A stretch of 64,000 nt of DNA from NCBI RefSeq assembly GCF_004168255.1, contig NZ_SEWG01000004.1, positions 248,001-312,000 of the forward strand. The letters run 5' to 3'. This document shows, piece by piece, positions 43,398 to 52,407 of the stretch. Source of the stretch: Mucilaginibacter terrigena (GTDB lineage Bacteria > Bacteroidota > Bacteroidia > Sphingobacteriales > Sphingobacteriaceae). A model generated the notes under the pieces. It searched no databases and had not been told where the DNA came from. It worked only from the letters and a program-made list of their open reading frames with translations. Within the stretch, counting starts at the first letter, position 1; each line of letters starts with the position of its first letter. The position numbers and the translations under genes are program-made.

Positions 43398-43854
43398 CGC
43401 GCCCCCTCCCTTTATTGCCCATAACTTCTTCTGCCAGTTCGGCAAAATTTTCGGGCTCGTTGCTTATCATTTCAAGGTGGGCTTTTTTGTCCCAAACCTC
43501 AATTTTATTTAGCAAGCAGGTAAGCACAACCTCGCCGGTAATTCCCGCGTAATCCAGTAAATGCTTTGGCAGGTTTACCCTTCCGGCGGTATCGGGCTTC
43601 AAATCCGATGCACCGCCCATAAAATATCTTACAAACCTGATGCTTTTTCTGTCGTATTCGTTAAGTTTGTTCAGTTCACCAAGCTTTATGTCCCATTCGC
43701 GTTTAGTGTAAATAACAAGATAGTTCTCAAGGCCACGATTGATCACAAGACCTTCAGTGTCAGCTTCAGGAAGCTGTTTCTTAAGGTCCGCAGGGATCAT
43801 CATCCGCCCTTTGGCATCCAGTTTACAGTTAAATTCTCCGGTTAAATAGGACAT
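43390..43854 (-). CDS. mraZ: Transcriptional regulator MraZ
   Basis: A 154-residue protein with two SpoVT-AbrB-like halves: LDAKGRMMIPADLKKQLP near 12-29 and PDTAGRVNLPKHLLDY near 86-101, the two DxxGR repeats of the family. MraZ assembles as a ring and binds repeats upstream of its own gene, repressing the division cluster. The matching repeats are present at 43901-43924. It is the first gene of the cluster. Confidence 0.95.
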   Translation of the reverse strand: MSYLTGEFNCKLDAKGRMMIPADLKKQLPEADTEGLVINRGLENYLVIYTKREWDIKLGELNKLNEYDRKSIRFVRYFMGGASDLKPDTAGRVNLPKHLLDYAGITGEVVLTCLLNKIEVWDKKAHLEMISNEPENFAELAEEVMGNKGRGRDE

Positions 43855-43880
43855 TCTAATAGGTCAACAACATTTGTAAC

Positions 43881-43949
43881 GTAAAAGTATATTACTTTTA
43901 CCACTTTTTACCACTTTTTACCACCAAAAAGTTTTCAACATTTTTGGTG
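43881..43949 (-). promoter_or_regulatory. MraZ operator region: three GTGG direct repeats flanked by inverted repeats
   Basis: On the minus strand GTGGTAAAAA occurs three times in tandem: the GTGG cores (CCAC on the plus strand) are at 43901-43904, 43911-43914 and 43921-43924, exactly ten bases apart, the spacing known for MraZ boxes. To one side is an inverted repeat GTAAAAGTA-TAT-TACTTTTAC (43881-43901), to the other CACCAAAAA...TTTTTGGTG (43922-43949). The TACTTTTA within the first inverted repeat may be a -7 element. The repeats end 47 bases before the mraZ start. Confidence 0.75.
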
Positions 43950-43981
43950 CCTTTGCGGCTATGTTATGTTCCGAATAATTA

Positions 43982-43989
43982 TAGCTTTG
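43982..43989 (+). promoter_or_regulatory. -7 element upstream of purU
   Basis: TAGCTTTG fits TAnnTTTG, 25 bases before the purU ATG. The purU promoter thus lies next to the mraZ operator region, in divergent orientation. Confidence 0.45.
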
Positions 43990-44014
43990 AAACTGTATTT
44001 ACACAGCTAAAAAC

Positions 44015-44839
44015 ATGATAATTGTTATACAATGCACCGACCGCGTGGGCCTGGTTGCAGCTATATCCGGCCTGCTGGCGCAGCAGCAATTTAATATTAC
44101 CAGCATGCACGAGCATGTAGATAATACCGCCAACCTGTTTTTTATGCGCCTTGAAGTGAATAAAACCGGTGATGTTGAGGGACTTGAAGAAAACCTGCGC
44201 GAAATTTTACCAGCCGGCGCCATCATTAAAATAAACCCCCTGCCCGAAAAAAAAATAATTGTACTGGTAACTAAAGAGTACCATTGCCTGGCAGATATTT
44301 TGGTGCGTAACTATTTTAAAACACTGGGTGCCAGTGTACAATGTGTTATTGGAAACCACCAAACGCTACAGGATATTTGCCTGCGTTTTGATGTCCCCTT
44401 TTACCTTGTGGAGGCAACGGGTGATAAAGCGGCATTTGAACAAAACATTGTTAATATAACCGAAAAATACGAGTTTGATCACCTGGTTTTAGCCAAGTTT
44501 ATGCGCATCCTCTCGCACGATTTTGTGAGCCGTTTCCCTATGCAGATCATCAACATCCACCACTCGTTTTTACCGGCGTTCGCAGGCGCCAGCCCCTACC
44601 GCCAGGCTTACGAACGCGGGGTGAAACTGATTGGCGCTACCGCCCATTATGTAACCGACGAACTGGACGAAGGCCCTATCATCGCGCAGCAAATTATCCC
44701 TGCCGACCACTCGCTTACGGTACCCGATATGGTGAAGGCCGGTAAGGAAATAGAGACCGCTGTTTTAGCCAGGGCCCTTAAGCTGGTTTTTGACGACCGG
44801 GTGTTTGTTTATAAAAATAAAACGGTGGTGCTGGAATAG
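44015..44839 (+). CDS. purU: Formyltetrahydrofolate deformylase
   Basis: A 274-residue enzyme that hydrolyses 10-formyltetrahydrofolate and supplies formate for purine synthesis. The N-terminal ACT-type domain (about 1-80, TDRVGLVAAISGLLAQQQFN) and the hydrolase domain with MQIINIHHSFLPAFAGASPY near 185 and VTDELDEGPII near 216 identify it; the His and Asp are the catalytic residues of the GART-like fold. It is divergent from mraZ. Confidence 0.95.
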   Translation: MIIVIQCTDRVGLVAAISGLLAQQQFNITSMHEHVDNTANLFFMRLEVNKTGDVEGLEENLREILPAGAIIKINPLPEKKIIVLVTKEYHCLADILVRNYFKTLGASVQCVIGNHQTLQDICLRFDVPFYLVEATGDKAAFEQNIVNITEKYEFDHLVLAKFMRILSHDFVSRFPMQIINIHHSFLPAFAGASPYRQAYERGVKLIGATAHYVTDELDEGPIIAQQIIPADHSLTVPDMVKAGKEIETAVLARALKLVFDDRVFVYKNKTVVLE

Positions 44840-44913
44840 CTGCATGTAACAATATCCAAACAGATGGTTTTAATCAATTAAAATTTGTAATTTACCTGTA
44901 CCAAACCATCACA

Positions 44914-46014
44914 ATGAGATCATCGCTAATTTCCTTTTTCACAGCCTTTTGCTGTTACATCGCATCCGCACAGGAAGTACCTGTTCAAAGAAACATCCGT
45001 TTGGAATTTATTAAAGGCGATAGTACGCGCCTTAGTTTTAACGAAGAATTTTATATAATTGAAGACAGCTGCGCCCAAATTTACCGGTATGCACATATTG
45101 ATGTACAGAATAAAGTTTACACCGGGCAATTTAAAGATGTAAGCCGGGCCAACGCCAATCAAATAATTACACAGGGCGCTTACACAGCAGATGGGCTTAA
45201 GAATGGGCCGTTTATTATTAATTATTTAAATGGGGTACTACAAGCAAAGGGAAACTTTAAAGATGGCGCTTTTGATGGTAGATGGGATGTTTATTATGAT
45301 ACCGGGAAACCTAAAATAACCTTTGAGGCCAATGGTAATGATATTAAAATAATTAATGAATGGGATGCAAAGGGAACACAAACCGTAATTAACGGAACGG
45401 GAAATTACCGGGCAGATATGGGGTTTATGTACTGGAAAGGAAAATTGCTTAACGGCAAGCCCGAGGGTAAATGGAAATCAAAAAAAGCATCAGATGACAG
45501 CGACTTTACTTCGGAGGTTTACAAAAATGGTGATTTCCAGAAAGGCAATACTTCTTATGATGAATACAGGGATGCGCCCAGGTTAGTGTTGATCTCGCCT
45601 TCGATCTTTCCATTTACCATAGCCGAAAAATTTCAGATATCGGCTGTAGCTTGTAATGGGCCAAAACAAAAGGCATTTGTTAATGCGCACTATACTGCCG
45701 GTGCGGAATCTTTTAGCCAGCATATTGCCGATCTGTCCAGCGATTACCTGAAGAATATCGACATCAATACATTTGATAGCCAGCTTACTTTAGAGGGTGA
45801 GATAAGCGAAATAGGCGTTATTGGTAAACTGCAAAACCGCAACCCGTTTAATGCAAATGTGGCACGCGGGTTAATAACCAGTTTACGCGGGCTACCCAAT
45901 TTACAACCCGCAACCGTAGATGGCAAACCTGTGAAACAGGGCTTTAAAATTACCTACACATTTCACAACGGGATATACAGCTTTAGGTACGGATTTGCAC
46001 CTATTCAACAATAG
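44914..46014 (+). CDS. Exported MORN-type repeat protein with a TonB-like C-terminus
   Basis: A 366-residue exported protein with signal MRSSLISFFTAFCCYIASAQ. Residues about 75-190 carry YwqK/MORN-like turns (LKNGPFIINYLNGVLQAKGN, FDGRWDVYYDTGKPK, GKPEGKWKSKK). The last 130 residues, with GEISEIGVIGKLQNRNPFN and KQGFKITYTFHNG, look like a TonB C-terminal fold. Similar architectures in the phylum are annotated as toxin-antitoxin YwqK-like or energy transducer-like; its function is unknown. Confidence 0.7.
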   Translation: MRSSLISFFTAFCCYIASAQEVPVQRNIRLEFIKGDSTRLSFNEEFYIIEDSCAQIYRYAHIDVQNKVYTGQFKDVSRANANQIITQGAYTADGLKNGPFIINYLNGVLQAKGNFKDGAFDGRWDVYYDTGKPKITFEANGNDIKIINEWDAKGTQTVINGTGNYRADMGFMYWKGKLLNGKPEGKWKSKKASDDSDFTSEVYKNGDFQKGNTSYDEYRDAPRLVLISPSIFPFTIAEKFQISAVACNGPKQKAFVNAHYTAGAESFSQHIADLSSDYLKNIDINTFDSQLTLEGEISEIGVIGKLQNRNPFNANVARGLITSLRGLPNLQPATVDGKPVKQGFKITYTFHNGIYSFRYGFAPIQQ

Positions 46015-46020
46015 AAGCAC

Positions 46021-47538
46021 CTACCAAATAGACTTTAACGGCTGGATCTGCAGCTTCTCTATCTCCATACCGTTGTTTACAATACTTAAGCGTGTGTATG
46101 GTTTTTTTGGAAAGTATACCCCTGTCATGCTGCTTAATCCGCCATCGGCAAATAGTTCTACGGATGAGGCATCTACCAACAACTCAAAATTTGAGGTGGG
46201 CGATAACGATAGCCTGGGTGCATAGCTTTTACCGGCAAACTGCTTGCTAAACGTGCTTAGCCCCGCTTTTGTACGATCGATATAATACCGGCTGTTTTTG
46301 GCATCAAACCCAACAATCAGCCTTTCGCCTGCGGTGTTAGATAAAATAACCGCGTAATCTTTTATAGCCAGGGTATTAAACTTTAGTAAGTATTGAGCCG
46401 GCGTTTGCTTAATTACCGAAAAGACATTATTGTCTTTAGCTAAAAGCCCGGCATCTACCTTTATAGTTTTAGCCACAATTTTCTCCAGCTCTTCAACCGG
46501 GTAAGAAGTTAGCCAAATATCGCCGGCGGTTAGCTTTAAGGAGAGCTCGCGCGGTATGGTCATCGCATTGCGCCATTTTAGGGTTGGCACCTGGTTGGCG
46601 TACAGCCAGTTACTCATCCAGCCCATAAACACCTTTCGGTTGCCGGTGTTGCCAAATGTCACCCCGGCATAATTGTCGGGCCCAAAATCTATCCACTTGG
46701 TTTGGCTGCCTATAGGTGTAAATTTGCCGCCATCAAAATGGCCCACAAAGTATTGCGTGGCCGAGCCTTTATTTGGCCCGCCGGGGTTTATGCTTACCAG
46801 CAACACCCAGTATTCTTTACCGTTAATTTTCAGCGGGAAAAGGTCGGGGCATTCCCAAACACCGCCATGCGCGCCAAGTACCTGGCCAAACTCACTTTCT
46901 TTTTTCCAGGTTTTTAAATCGGGCGAAGAATAAAAGGTTATCCTGTCTTTTGTGGCCAGGCTCATTATCCATTTACTGCCGGGGCTATACCAAAACACTT
47001 TAGGGTCGCGAAAATCCTTGATACCGGGGTTTTTTAGTACGGGGTTGCCTTTATATTTTGTCCAGGTAAGGCCTTCATCCAGGCTGTAAGCAATACTTTG
47101 ATTTTGAAATTTAGCAGAACCGGCTTTTTCGCCTTTAGGGTCGTGATGTGTAAATATGGCTATCATCGCCGGCTTATCTTTTGTACCAAACCCCGAGGTG
47201 TTACGTTCATCAACAACTACACTGCCGCTAAAGATATAGCCAAGCTTATCGGGATATAAAGCAATGGGCAGTTGCTTCCAGTGCACCAGGTCTTTACTTA
47301 CAGCATGCCCCCAGTGCATTGGCCCCCAAACTGTTGCAGCCGGGTAATGCTGAAAAAACAGGTGGTAGGTGCCTTTATAGTACACCATCCCGTTAGGGTC
47401 GTTCATCCATTTTTCTTTAGGCGAAAAGTGCGCCTGCGGGCGGTATGGTTCGTTGTATGGTATAGTTGCGGTGCGCTGCGCTGATAACGACACGGCCGCT
47501 AAAATAAAGCAACCTAAGAGTAACCCTTTTTTTACCAT
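46021..47538 (-). CDS. Glycoside hydrolase family 32 (levanase/invertase type)
   Basis: A 505-residue exported beta-fructosidase. I start at 47538, giving the signal MVKKGLLLGCFILAAVSLSAQ. The GH32 triad is clear: WMNDPNG with the nucleophile Asp near 44, FRDPKVF near 175, and the acid/base Glu in VWECPDLF near 230. A C-terminal beta-sandwich follows (about 350-505, VDASSVELFADGG). The likely substrates are levan, inulin or sucrose; which one cannot be told. It is not in a visible polysaccharide utilisation locus. Confidence 0.92.
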   Translation of the reverse strand: MVKKGLLLGCFILAAVSLSAQRTATIPYNEPYRPQAHFSPKEKWMNDPNGMVYYKGTYHLFFQHYPAATVWGPMHWGHAVSKDLVHWKQLPIALYPDKLGYIFSGSVVVDERNTSGFGTKDKPAMIAIFTHHDPKGEKAGSAKFQNQSIAYSLDEGLTWTKYKGNPVLKNPGIKDFRDPKVFWYSPGSKWIMSLATKDRITFYSSPDLKTWKKESEFGQVLGAHGGVWECPDLFPLKINGKEYWVLLVSINPGGPNKGSATQYFVGHFDGGKFTPIGSQTKWIDFGPDNYAGVTFGNTGNRKVFMGWMSNWLYANQVPTLKWRNAMTIPRELSLKLTAGDIWLTSYPVEELEKIVAKTIKVDAGLLAKDNNVFSVIKQTPAQYLLKFNTLAIKDYAVILSNTAGERLIVGFDAKNSRYYIDRTKAGLSTFSKQFAGKSYAPRLSLSPTSNFELLVDASSVELFADGGLSSMTGVYFPKKPYTRLSIVNNGMEIEKLQIQPLKSIW

Positions 47539-47707
47539 GTGGAATTTGATTTGATGTAGCCTTACAGTAGATAGCAATATTAAGTACTATTTGTAAACTT
47601 AACTATTACAACCTTAGTATAAAAATATCAATCAAATTTGATCTTACCGGGCCGGATACCTTAGTTACACGGCAACTACAGCCATGCCGGTACGGCCGGA
47701 GGAAAGC

Positions 47708-48130
47708 CTAATCGAACGTGACCGTTTCCGGACCGGATATTTTTTCGATGTGGCAGTTACAACCGCCCGAGATCTTCATGGTGAACTTTTTTACCTGCCC
47801 CGTGGCCTCACTGGTAGCGGTAATTTCTACCTCATCACCTTTGGTAGAAAAATCGGCCCGGTTATTATCTGATGCTATCAGGACAGAACCTTCCATAAAA
47901 TCAACCGCACCGGGATATTCAGGAGGTGTTACAGATTTATTTGTACGCAAATTAACTACCGTAAGCGCGCTTAACTTCACCGTATCGCCGTTGCTATCTT
48001 TGATCATAACACCTATGTATGCAAAGCTGGCCGTACACATTTGTGTGCCGCAGGCCGAATCGTTTTCTGTGTTTTTACAAGCTGACAGGCCTCCGGCCAA
48101 CATTAACACTAAAAGTAATTTTTTATACAT
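47708..48130 (-). CDS. Small lipoprotein, function unknown
   Basis: A 140-residue protein with a lipoprotein signal MYKKLLLVLMLAGGLSAC and the lipobox LSAC, so it is membrane-anchored. The mature part has further cysteines (DSACGTQMC and GGCNCHIEKI near the C-terminus) and a beta-rich middle with SFAYIGVMIKDSNGDTVKLS. I recognise no known family. It lies between the GH32 gene and a tail-fibre-like gene on the same strand. Confidence 0.65.
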   Translation of the reverse strand: MYKKLLLVLMLAGGLSACKNTENDSACGTQMCTASFAYIGVMIKDSNGDTVKLSALTVVNLRTNKSVTPPEYPGAVDFMEGSVLIASDNNRADFSTKGDEVEITATSEATGQVKKFTMKISGGCNCHIEKISGPETVTFD

Positions 48131-48190
48131 AATTGGTTGGTTTTATATCTATTACGTGCCGGATGCCCTATTCGCTACTTATAAGAAAAA

Positions 48191-48221
48191 AATAAAGCAG
48201 CACCATTGGCGCTGCTTTATT
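48191..48221 (-). terminator. Intrinsic terminator after the S74-like protein gene
   Basis: AATAAAGCAGC (48191-48201) pairs with GCTGCTTTATT (48211-48221) with a nine-base loop, followed by TTTTTTC on the minus strand. Confidence 0.8.
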
Positions 48222-48229
48222 TTATATAG

Positions 48230-48655
48230 TTATTTGCTCTTTTTTAGTTGCTCTATCTCGGCCCTTAGCTGCTCTATCTGGGCTTGCTGCTCCTTAACTG
48301 CGCCAACCAGCAGCGGCACCAGTTTTTCAAGATCTACTTCGGTAGTGGTTAACGCGCGTTGTCCGCCTTTGCCTGCGTTGTACCAGTTGTTTTGTGTACG
48401 CACAGCCGATGGCACCACCAGCCTGGCATCGTTAGCAATAAAGCCAAACTGCATCCCTGATGGTAAATTAAGTTGCTTATACCCGTCACGATTGTATTGA
48501 TAGGTAACAGGCTGTAATTTGTTAATATAACTGAGCGAATTGCTCACCGGTGCAGGGTTTGTTTTGATCTGCGCATCGCTAAGTGTTTGTGCCGATGCGG
48601 TAAATGCAGATAGTACGATAATTAAAAATAATATGAATGGAATATGAATTTTCAT
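48230..48655 (-). CDS. Exported protein with a tail-fibre/S74-like intramolecular chaperone segment
   Basis: A 141-residue protein. I start at 48655, giving the signal MKIHIPFILFLIIVLSAFTA. The middle (YINKLQPVTYQYN, QFGFIANDARLVVPSAV) matches the end of peptidase S74 / tail-fibre chaperone domains, and the C-terminus (LLVGAVKEQQAQIEQLRAEI) is a coiled coil, as in that family. It lacks the long fibre that usually precedes this domain. Such short forms are common in Bacteroidota; the role is unknown. Confidence 0.7.
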   Translation of the reverse strand: MKIHIPFILFLIIVLSAFTASAQTLSDAQIKTNPAPVSNSLSYINKLQPVTYQYNRDGYKQLNLPSGMQFGFIANDARLVVPSAVRTQNNWYNAGKGGQRALTTTEVDLEKLVPLLVGAVKEQQAQIEQLRAEIEQLKKSK

Positions 48656-48723
48656 GATATAAAATAGTTTAATGTAAATGATAGCCACACTTAAAGGCGG
48701 CAACGATAAGACGGGGTATTAAA

Positions 48724-49041
48724 CTAACTGTTGGGAGGGGGAGTGGGCACAGGGGGCATCCACGCTAAATGGGCGGCTTGCTTTTCCGGGGGATAAATGA
48801 CCGATTCAAAGCTCACATAAACCGGCGGTAAAATTACAGGGTTAACAGCCCAAAAATCTTTAGGGTTACTTTCCTTGGTTTCGCTGCGCTCGGCAGTGCC
48901 TTCCTCGTCATTCGCGGCCGGTATATCTGTTTGGCTTATGTGGTGTTTGGCTATCAAATACAGCGCGGAGATGCCTGTACTTTCCAGCAGGGCAAATACA
49001 CACAAACAAACACATAAATACTTTAACCAGGTAAACCGCAT
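48724..49041 (-). CDS. Small membrane-anchored hypothetical protein
   Basis: A 105-residue frame. I chose the ATG at 49041 (MRFTWLKYLCVCLCVFALLE) because an N-terminal membrane segment starts there; the open frame upstream overlaps the next gene. After the hydrophobic part comes an acidic, proline-rich tail (AANDEEGTAERSETKESN, then PPVYVSFESVIYPPEKQ and PPVPTPPPNS). There are no catalytic motifs and no known family. Confidence 0.5.
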   Translation of the reverse strand: MRFTWLKYLCVCLCVFALLESTGISALYLIAKHHISQTDIPAANDEEGTAERSETKESNPKDFWAVNPVILPPVYVSFESVIYPPEKQAAHLAWMPPVPTPPPNS

Positions 49042-49084
49042 AAGAGTAATTACTATGCAAACATAGTAATTAATTGAAAAGTTT

Positions 49085-49501
49085 TTACAGGATCTGGTTA
49101 AATTCCAGCCGTTCGCCGTCGGGGCCGGTAATGTTAAAATACCTGCATCCATGGGCCCAAAACTGCAGCGTAACAGGTTCGGGTTCAATAATGTTAAACC
49201 CCGCTTGTTTCAGGGCTGCAAAAGTTTCTTCAATATCTGTAACATTAAAAGCTATATGATCGATATGGCCATTCCCCCGTTTGCCGATCTCTTCCAGTTC
49301 GGGTTCGGGCAATTGGTAAAGCTCAAGCGTTATTTCGCCACGGCGCATCATTACACACGTACCGGGGAAGCCATTATGCATAAACCCGGCGAGCATAACG
49401 CGATCAAAGCCAAGGCGTTCATAAAACGTTTGTGAATCGCCGATATTGGTTACCGGGATACCAACGTGTTGTATGGCGGTGATATTGATGTGGGCTTTCA
49501 T
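49085..49501 (-). CDS. VOC family protein (glyoxalase-like)
   Basis: A 138-residue protein with the two beta-alpha-beta-beta-beta units of the vicinal oxygen chelate fold: IQHVGIPVTNIGDSQTFYER at about 8-27 and NGHIDHIAFNVTDIEETFAA near 75-94. Metal ligand candidates are His11, Glu near 56, His80, and Glu133 in ERLEFNQ. The activity (lyase, dioxygenase or resistance protein) cannot be told. A single gene with no related neighbour. Confidence 0.85.
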   Translation of the reverse strand: MKAHINITAIQHVGIPVTNIGDSQTFYERLGFDRVMLAGFMHNGFPGTCVMMRRGEITLELYQLPEPELEEIGKRGNGHIDHIAFNVTDIEETFAALKQAGFNIIEPEPVTLQFWAHGCRYFNITGPDGERLEFNQIL

Positions 49502-49626
49502 GGTTTAAAGTTAACTTTCAGCTTAACATGTATTTCAAGCCAAAGTTTCACACTTTCGGCTATTGTGTTTTTTTTCGATCCGAAACAACCGTGATCATAC
49601 ACCGTACTTGTATCCTTTTTGTCGTT

Positions 49627-49926
49627 CTAACCGTCAGTAAGTTTTTTATAAACTTCTCGTGTACGTCTTTTTAGCTCTTCTTCATCTATATTATATGAAT
49701 CATTTTTTTCGAATAAATGTACAGGGGTATACTCATCAATATCTAAGAAATAGGTGTCTAATATCTTTTGTGTTAAATAATCAAATGAACCAGACATCCA
49801 ATAGTTATCTTCTCTTCTAAGCTGGATAAAGATAGTATCGAATAATTCAGCGCCAATCGTGTCATTTAAAAATTGATCCATTAAATAAATATACTTTTGC
49901 AAGTGAATCCGATCAAGAAGTTTCAT
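49627..49926 (-). CDS. Probable colicin-type (bacteriocin) immunity protein
   Basis: A 99-residue helical, acidic protein. The pattern YIYLMDQFLNDTIGAELFDT, ILDTYFLDIDEY near 65-76 and DEEELKRRTREVYKKL at the C-terminus looks like the bacterial colicin-like immunity family (Colicin_immun). It starts two bases after the restored stop of the CocE-like gene and so may be cotranscribed with it. No toxin gene is near, so it would be an orphan. The assignment rests on pattern memory and needs a profile search. Confidence 0.5.
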   Translation of the reverse strand: MKLLDRIHLQKYIYLMDQFLNDTIGAELFDTIFIQLRREDNYWMSGSFDYLTQKILDTYFLDIDEYTPVHLFEKNDSYNIDEEELKRRTREVYKKLTDG

Positions 49927-49928
49927 CC

Positions 49929-51784
49929 TTACAACACCCTCACTTTCAAATAACTCGGATGCAGTTTTGAACTATACACCTTGTGCGTTGCCTTTTTAAA
50001 GTCGGTATCCTTTGCCTTCATAATATCCTGGAACTGCTGGGTGTTCCTGTCAATCAGCGGGAACCAGGTGCTCTGAATCTGTACCATTATGCGGTGGCCT
50101 TTTTAAAGGTGTGCAGTACATCCTGCAGCTCGAAGTTTACCGGCGTTACCTTGCCGGGCACAAACGGCTCGGGCTTGCTAAAACTGTTGCGGAATTTACC
50201 GCGTATGGCTTCGCTGCGTACCATTTGCTCATAGCCCGCCATTTGCACATCCTTACCGGTAAATTTGGTTGCTGTGGCGGTATCGGGGTAAACATCCAGC
50301 ACTTTTACAACCCAGTCGGCATCGGTGCCGGTGGTGCTTACCTTCAGGTTGGCCCAAATGTTACCGGCAATGGTGATATCCTTATCAAGCACATCGGTTT
50401 TGTAGGTTAATACATCCGGGCGTTTTTCGGCGAAACGCTGGTCGGCTGTCATGTACTCACGTTTCATATCAAAGTCGATACCATCAATAAACGGCACCGG
50501 GTTCATCGGGTCGGATACGAATTCCTTAAAATCATCTTTAGCGGCTGTTGGCGCGGTGAACGACAATTTACCACCCGGCAGCAGGTATAGGTTTTTCTCC
50601 TGAGCCTCGGCAGGTGGCCAGGATTTGTAGGTTTTCCACTCGTTCACACCGGTTTGAAAGGTATTAACCTTTGGCAGGTCAAGCGGTGTGCCTTTCAGGT
50701 AATGGCTAAAAAACGCAAACTCGATCTTCTCCCTGTAAAATGGACCCGTCGGCCCGCCGAAACCAACATCGCCCAAATGGTCGCCATTGCCGCGTGCCCA
50801 GCCGCCATGCACCCAGGGGCCCATGGCAAAGTAAACGGGTGTGGTAGGGTTGTTTTTGGCCAATACTTTATAGGTGTTAATAGCGCCATAAAGGTCTTCT
50901 GCATCGTACCAGCCGCCGGTAACCAATGTAGCGGTTTTAATGTCGTGCAGGTGGGTAAGCACGTTGCGGTCTTTCCAATGCTGGTCGTAATCGGGGTGGT
51001 CCATCATCTCGTTCCACAGGCGGATGGTATCCTTATAGTATTTAACGTTGGAGTTGCGCATGCTGCCCATATCCAAAAAGAATTTGTAGCCATCTTCGGT
51101 GCCTGGGTTAAAGCCTTTAGCACGGCGTTGGGTAGGTTTATCGTCCTGCCTATTGGTAAAACCGGGGTAAAATCCAAAATTGGCCACCAGCATAAACGCG
51201 CCGTTATGGAAAGCGTCGTCGCGATACAAGTCGGCAATTGGGGCCTGCGGCGATGCGGCAACCAGCGCCGGGTGGCGGCTTAGCAAAGCGGTTGTGGTAT
51301 AAAAACCGGGATAGGAAATGCCCCACACACCTACCTTACCATTATTATTAGGCAGGTTTTTTAGCAGCCAGTCAATGGTATCGTAAGTATCGGTACCTTC
51401 ATCAACATCATTGTTGGTTTTGTGCACGTCCAGTTCGGGAGTCATTTCTTCGTAGATTCCCTCACTCATCCAGCGGCCGCGCACATCCTGGTAAACAAAT
51501 ATGTACCCATCGTGCACAAACTGGCTCGAGGGACCAAGGCTGCCTTTATATTTATCTACCCCATACGGACTAACGCTGTAACAGGTGCGGTCCATCATGA
51601 TGGGGTATTTTTTGGTTTGATCTTTTGGTACGTAAACCGATGTGAACAGCTTTTTGCCATCGCGCATGGGTATCTGGTATTCAAACTTGGTATAATTCTC
51701 TTTGATATATGCCGCGTCGTTTTGCGCGCAGGCGCTTATGGCTAAAAGCAGAAAGCTGAAAGCAAAAAGGAAAGTTCTTTTCAT
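49929..51784 (-). pseudogene. CocE/NonD family hydrolase, frameshifted near the C-terminus
   Basis: The product is an exported alpha/beta hydrolase of the CocE/X-Pro dipeptidyl peptidase type. The signal is MKRTFLFAFSFLLLAISACA; the catalytic serine lies in GISYPG near 150, and a C-terminal jelly-roll follows. The main frame stops at 50087 (FKKATA). Restoring one base at about 50098 (GGCC to GGGCC on the minus strand) gives FKKGHRIMVQIQSTWFPL and a normal tail ending at 49929, the family's usual end. The loss removes about 50 residues of the beta domain. It could be a true mutation or a sequencing error. Confidence 0.8.
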
Positions 51785-51821
51785 TTGTAATGGGTTGATG
51801 CATTAAAAGTAAGGAATAAAA

Positions 51822-51850
51822 CAAAAAAGGCGCTGATAAATCAGCGCCTT
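51822..51850 (-). terminator. Intrinsic terminator after the DUF2314 gene
   Basis: AAGGCGCTGAT pairs perfectly with ATCAGCGCCTT, followed by TTTTTTG on the minus strand, 22 bases after the stop. Confidence 0.85.
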
Positions 51851-51871
51851 ACACAAAATCGTTACCTAAAG

Positions 51872-52336
51872 TTATTTACCTTGCTTGCTGCGCAGGTATT
51901 TGTCAGAAAAATTACCCATATCAGTATTCCGCTTATAATCGTAAATGGCCCAGTCTTCCACATCCTTTTGGTTGATCAATACGTGGTCTCCCATTTTGAT
52001 GTTTTTTAGATACACTGCCGAGTCTGCAAAGATACCGGTGAATTTGCCGCCTGCATATTTGTATACCACGCTCCACATGTGCTCGTGGCTGCTGCCCTCT
52101 TCAAAGTCCGACTTCACCAAAAAGCGATAATTGCTATCCAGCGCGTGTGGCTTCAGGCTATCCAAAAATATATGCAGTTTTGCCTGCGCGGTATCCTTCA
52201 GGGCAAGCAACTGTTGATCATGCGTTTTCAGCTTAACTACGGCAACGCCTTCGGCTTTATCCTTACGCTTTTTTGCATCCTTGCAGGCACTGAACAGCAC
52301 AAGCAACATTACCGGTAGCTTCAAATAATTTTTCAT
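51872..52336 (-). CDS. DUF2314 domain lipoprotein
   Basis: A 154-residue lipoprotein with signal MKNYLKLPVMLLVLFSAC and lipobox FSAC. The mature part matches the DUF2314 family: YRFLVKSDFEEGSSHEHMW near 70-88 and IKMGDHVLINQKDVEDWAIY near 115-134. The family has no known function. It follows pgk, separated by a terminator, so it is probably a separate unit. Confidence 0.75.
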   Translation of the reverse strand: MKNYLKLPVMLLVLFSACKDAKKRKDKAEGVAVVKLKTHDQQLLALKDTAQAKLHIFLDSLKPHALDSNYRFLVKSDFEEGSSHEHMWSVVYKYAGGKFTGIFADSAVYLKNIKMGDHVLINQKDVEDWAIYDYKRNTDMGNFSDKYLRSKQGK

Positions 52337-52356
52337 AGCAGAAAGATATTACTTAA

Positions 52357-52388
52357 ATAAAAAAGGCAACCATTTGTATGATTGCCTT
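52357..52388 (-). terminator. Intrinsic terminator after pgk
   Basis: AAGGCAA and TTGCCTT, extended by CAT/ATG with one mismatch, loop of four, then TTTTTT on the minus strand, 20 bases after pgk. Confidence 0.75.
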
Positions 52389-52407
52389 AGCTTAATTTAT
52401 TATCGAA

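Noticed and set aside
43390..43445. Upstream start of rsmH at 43445
   Set aside because: It would lie inside mraZ and adds residues not found in the family; the start at 43397 gives the standard MSNYHTPVML beginning.
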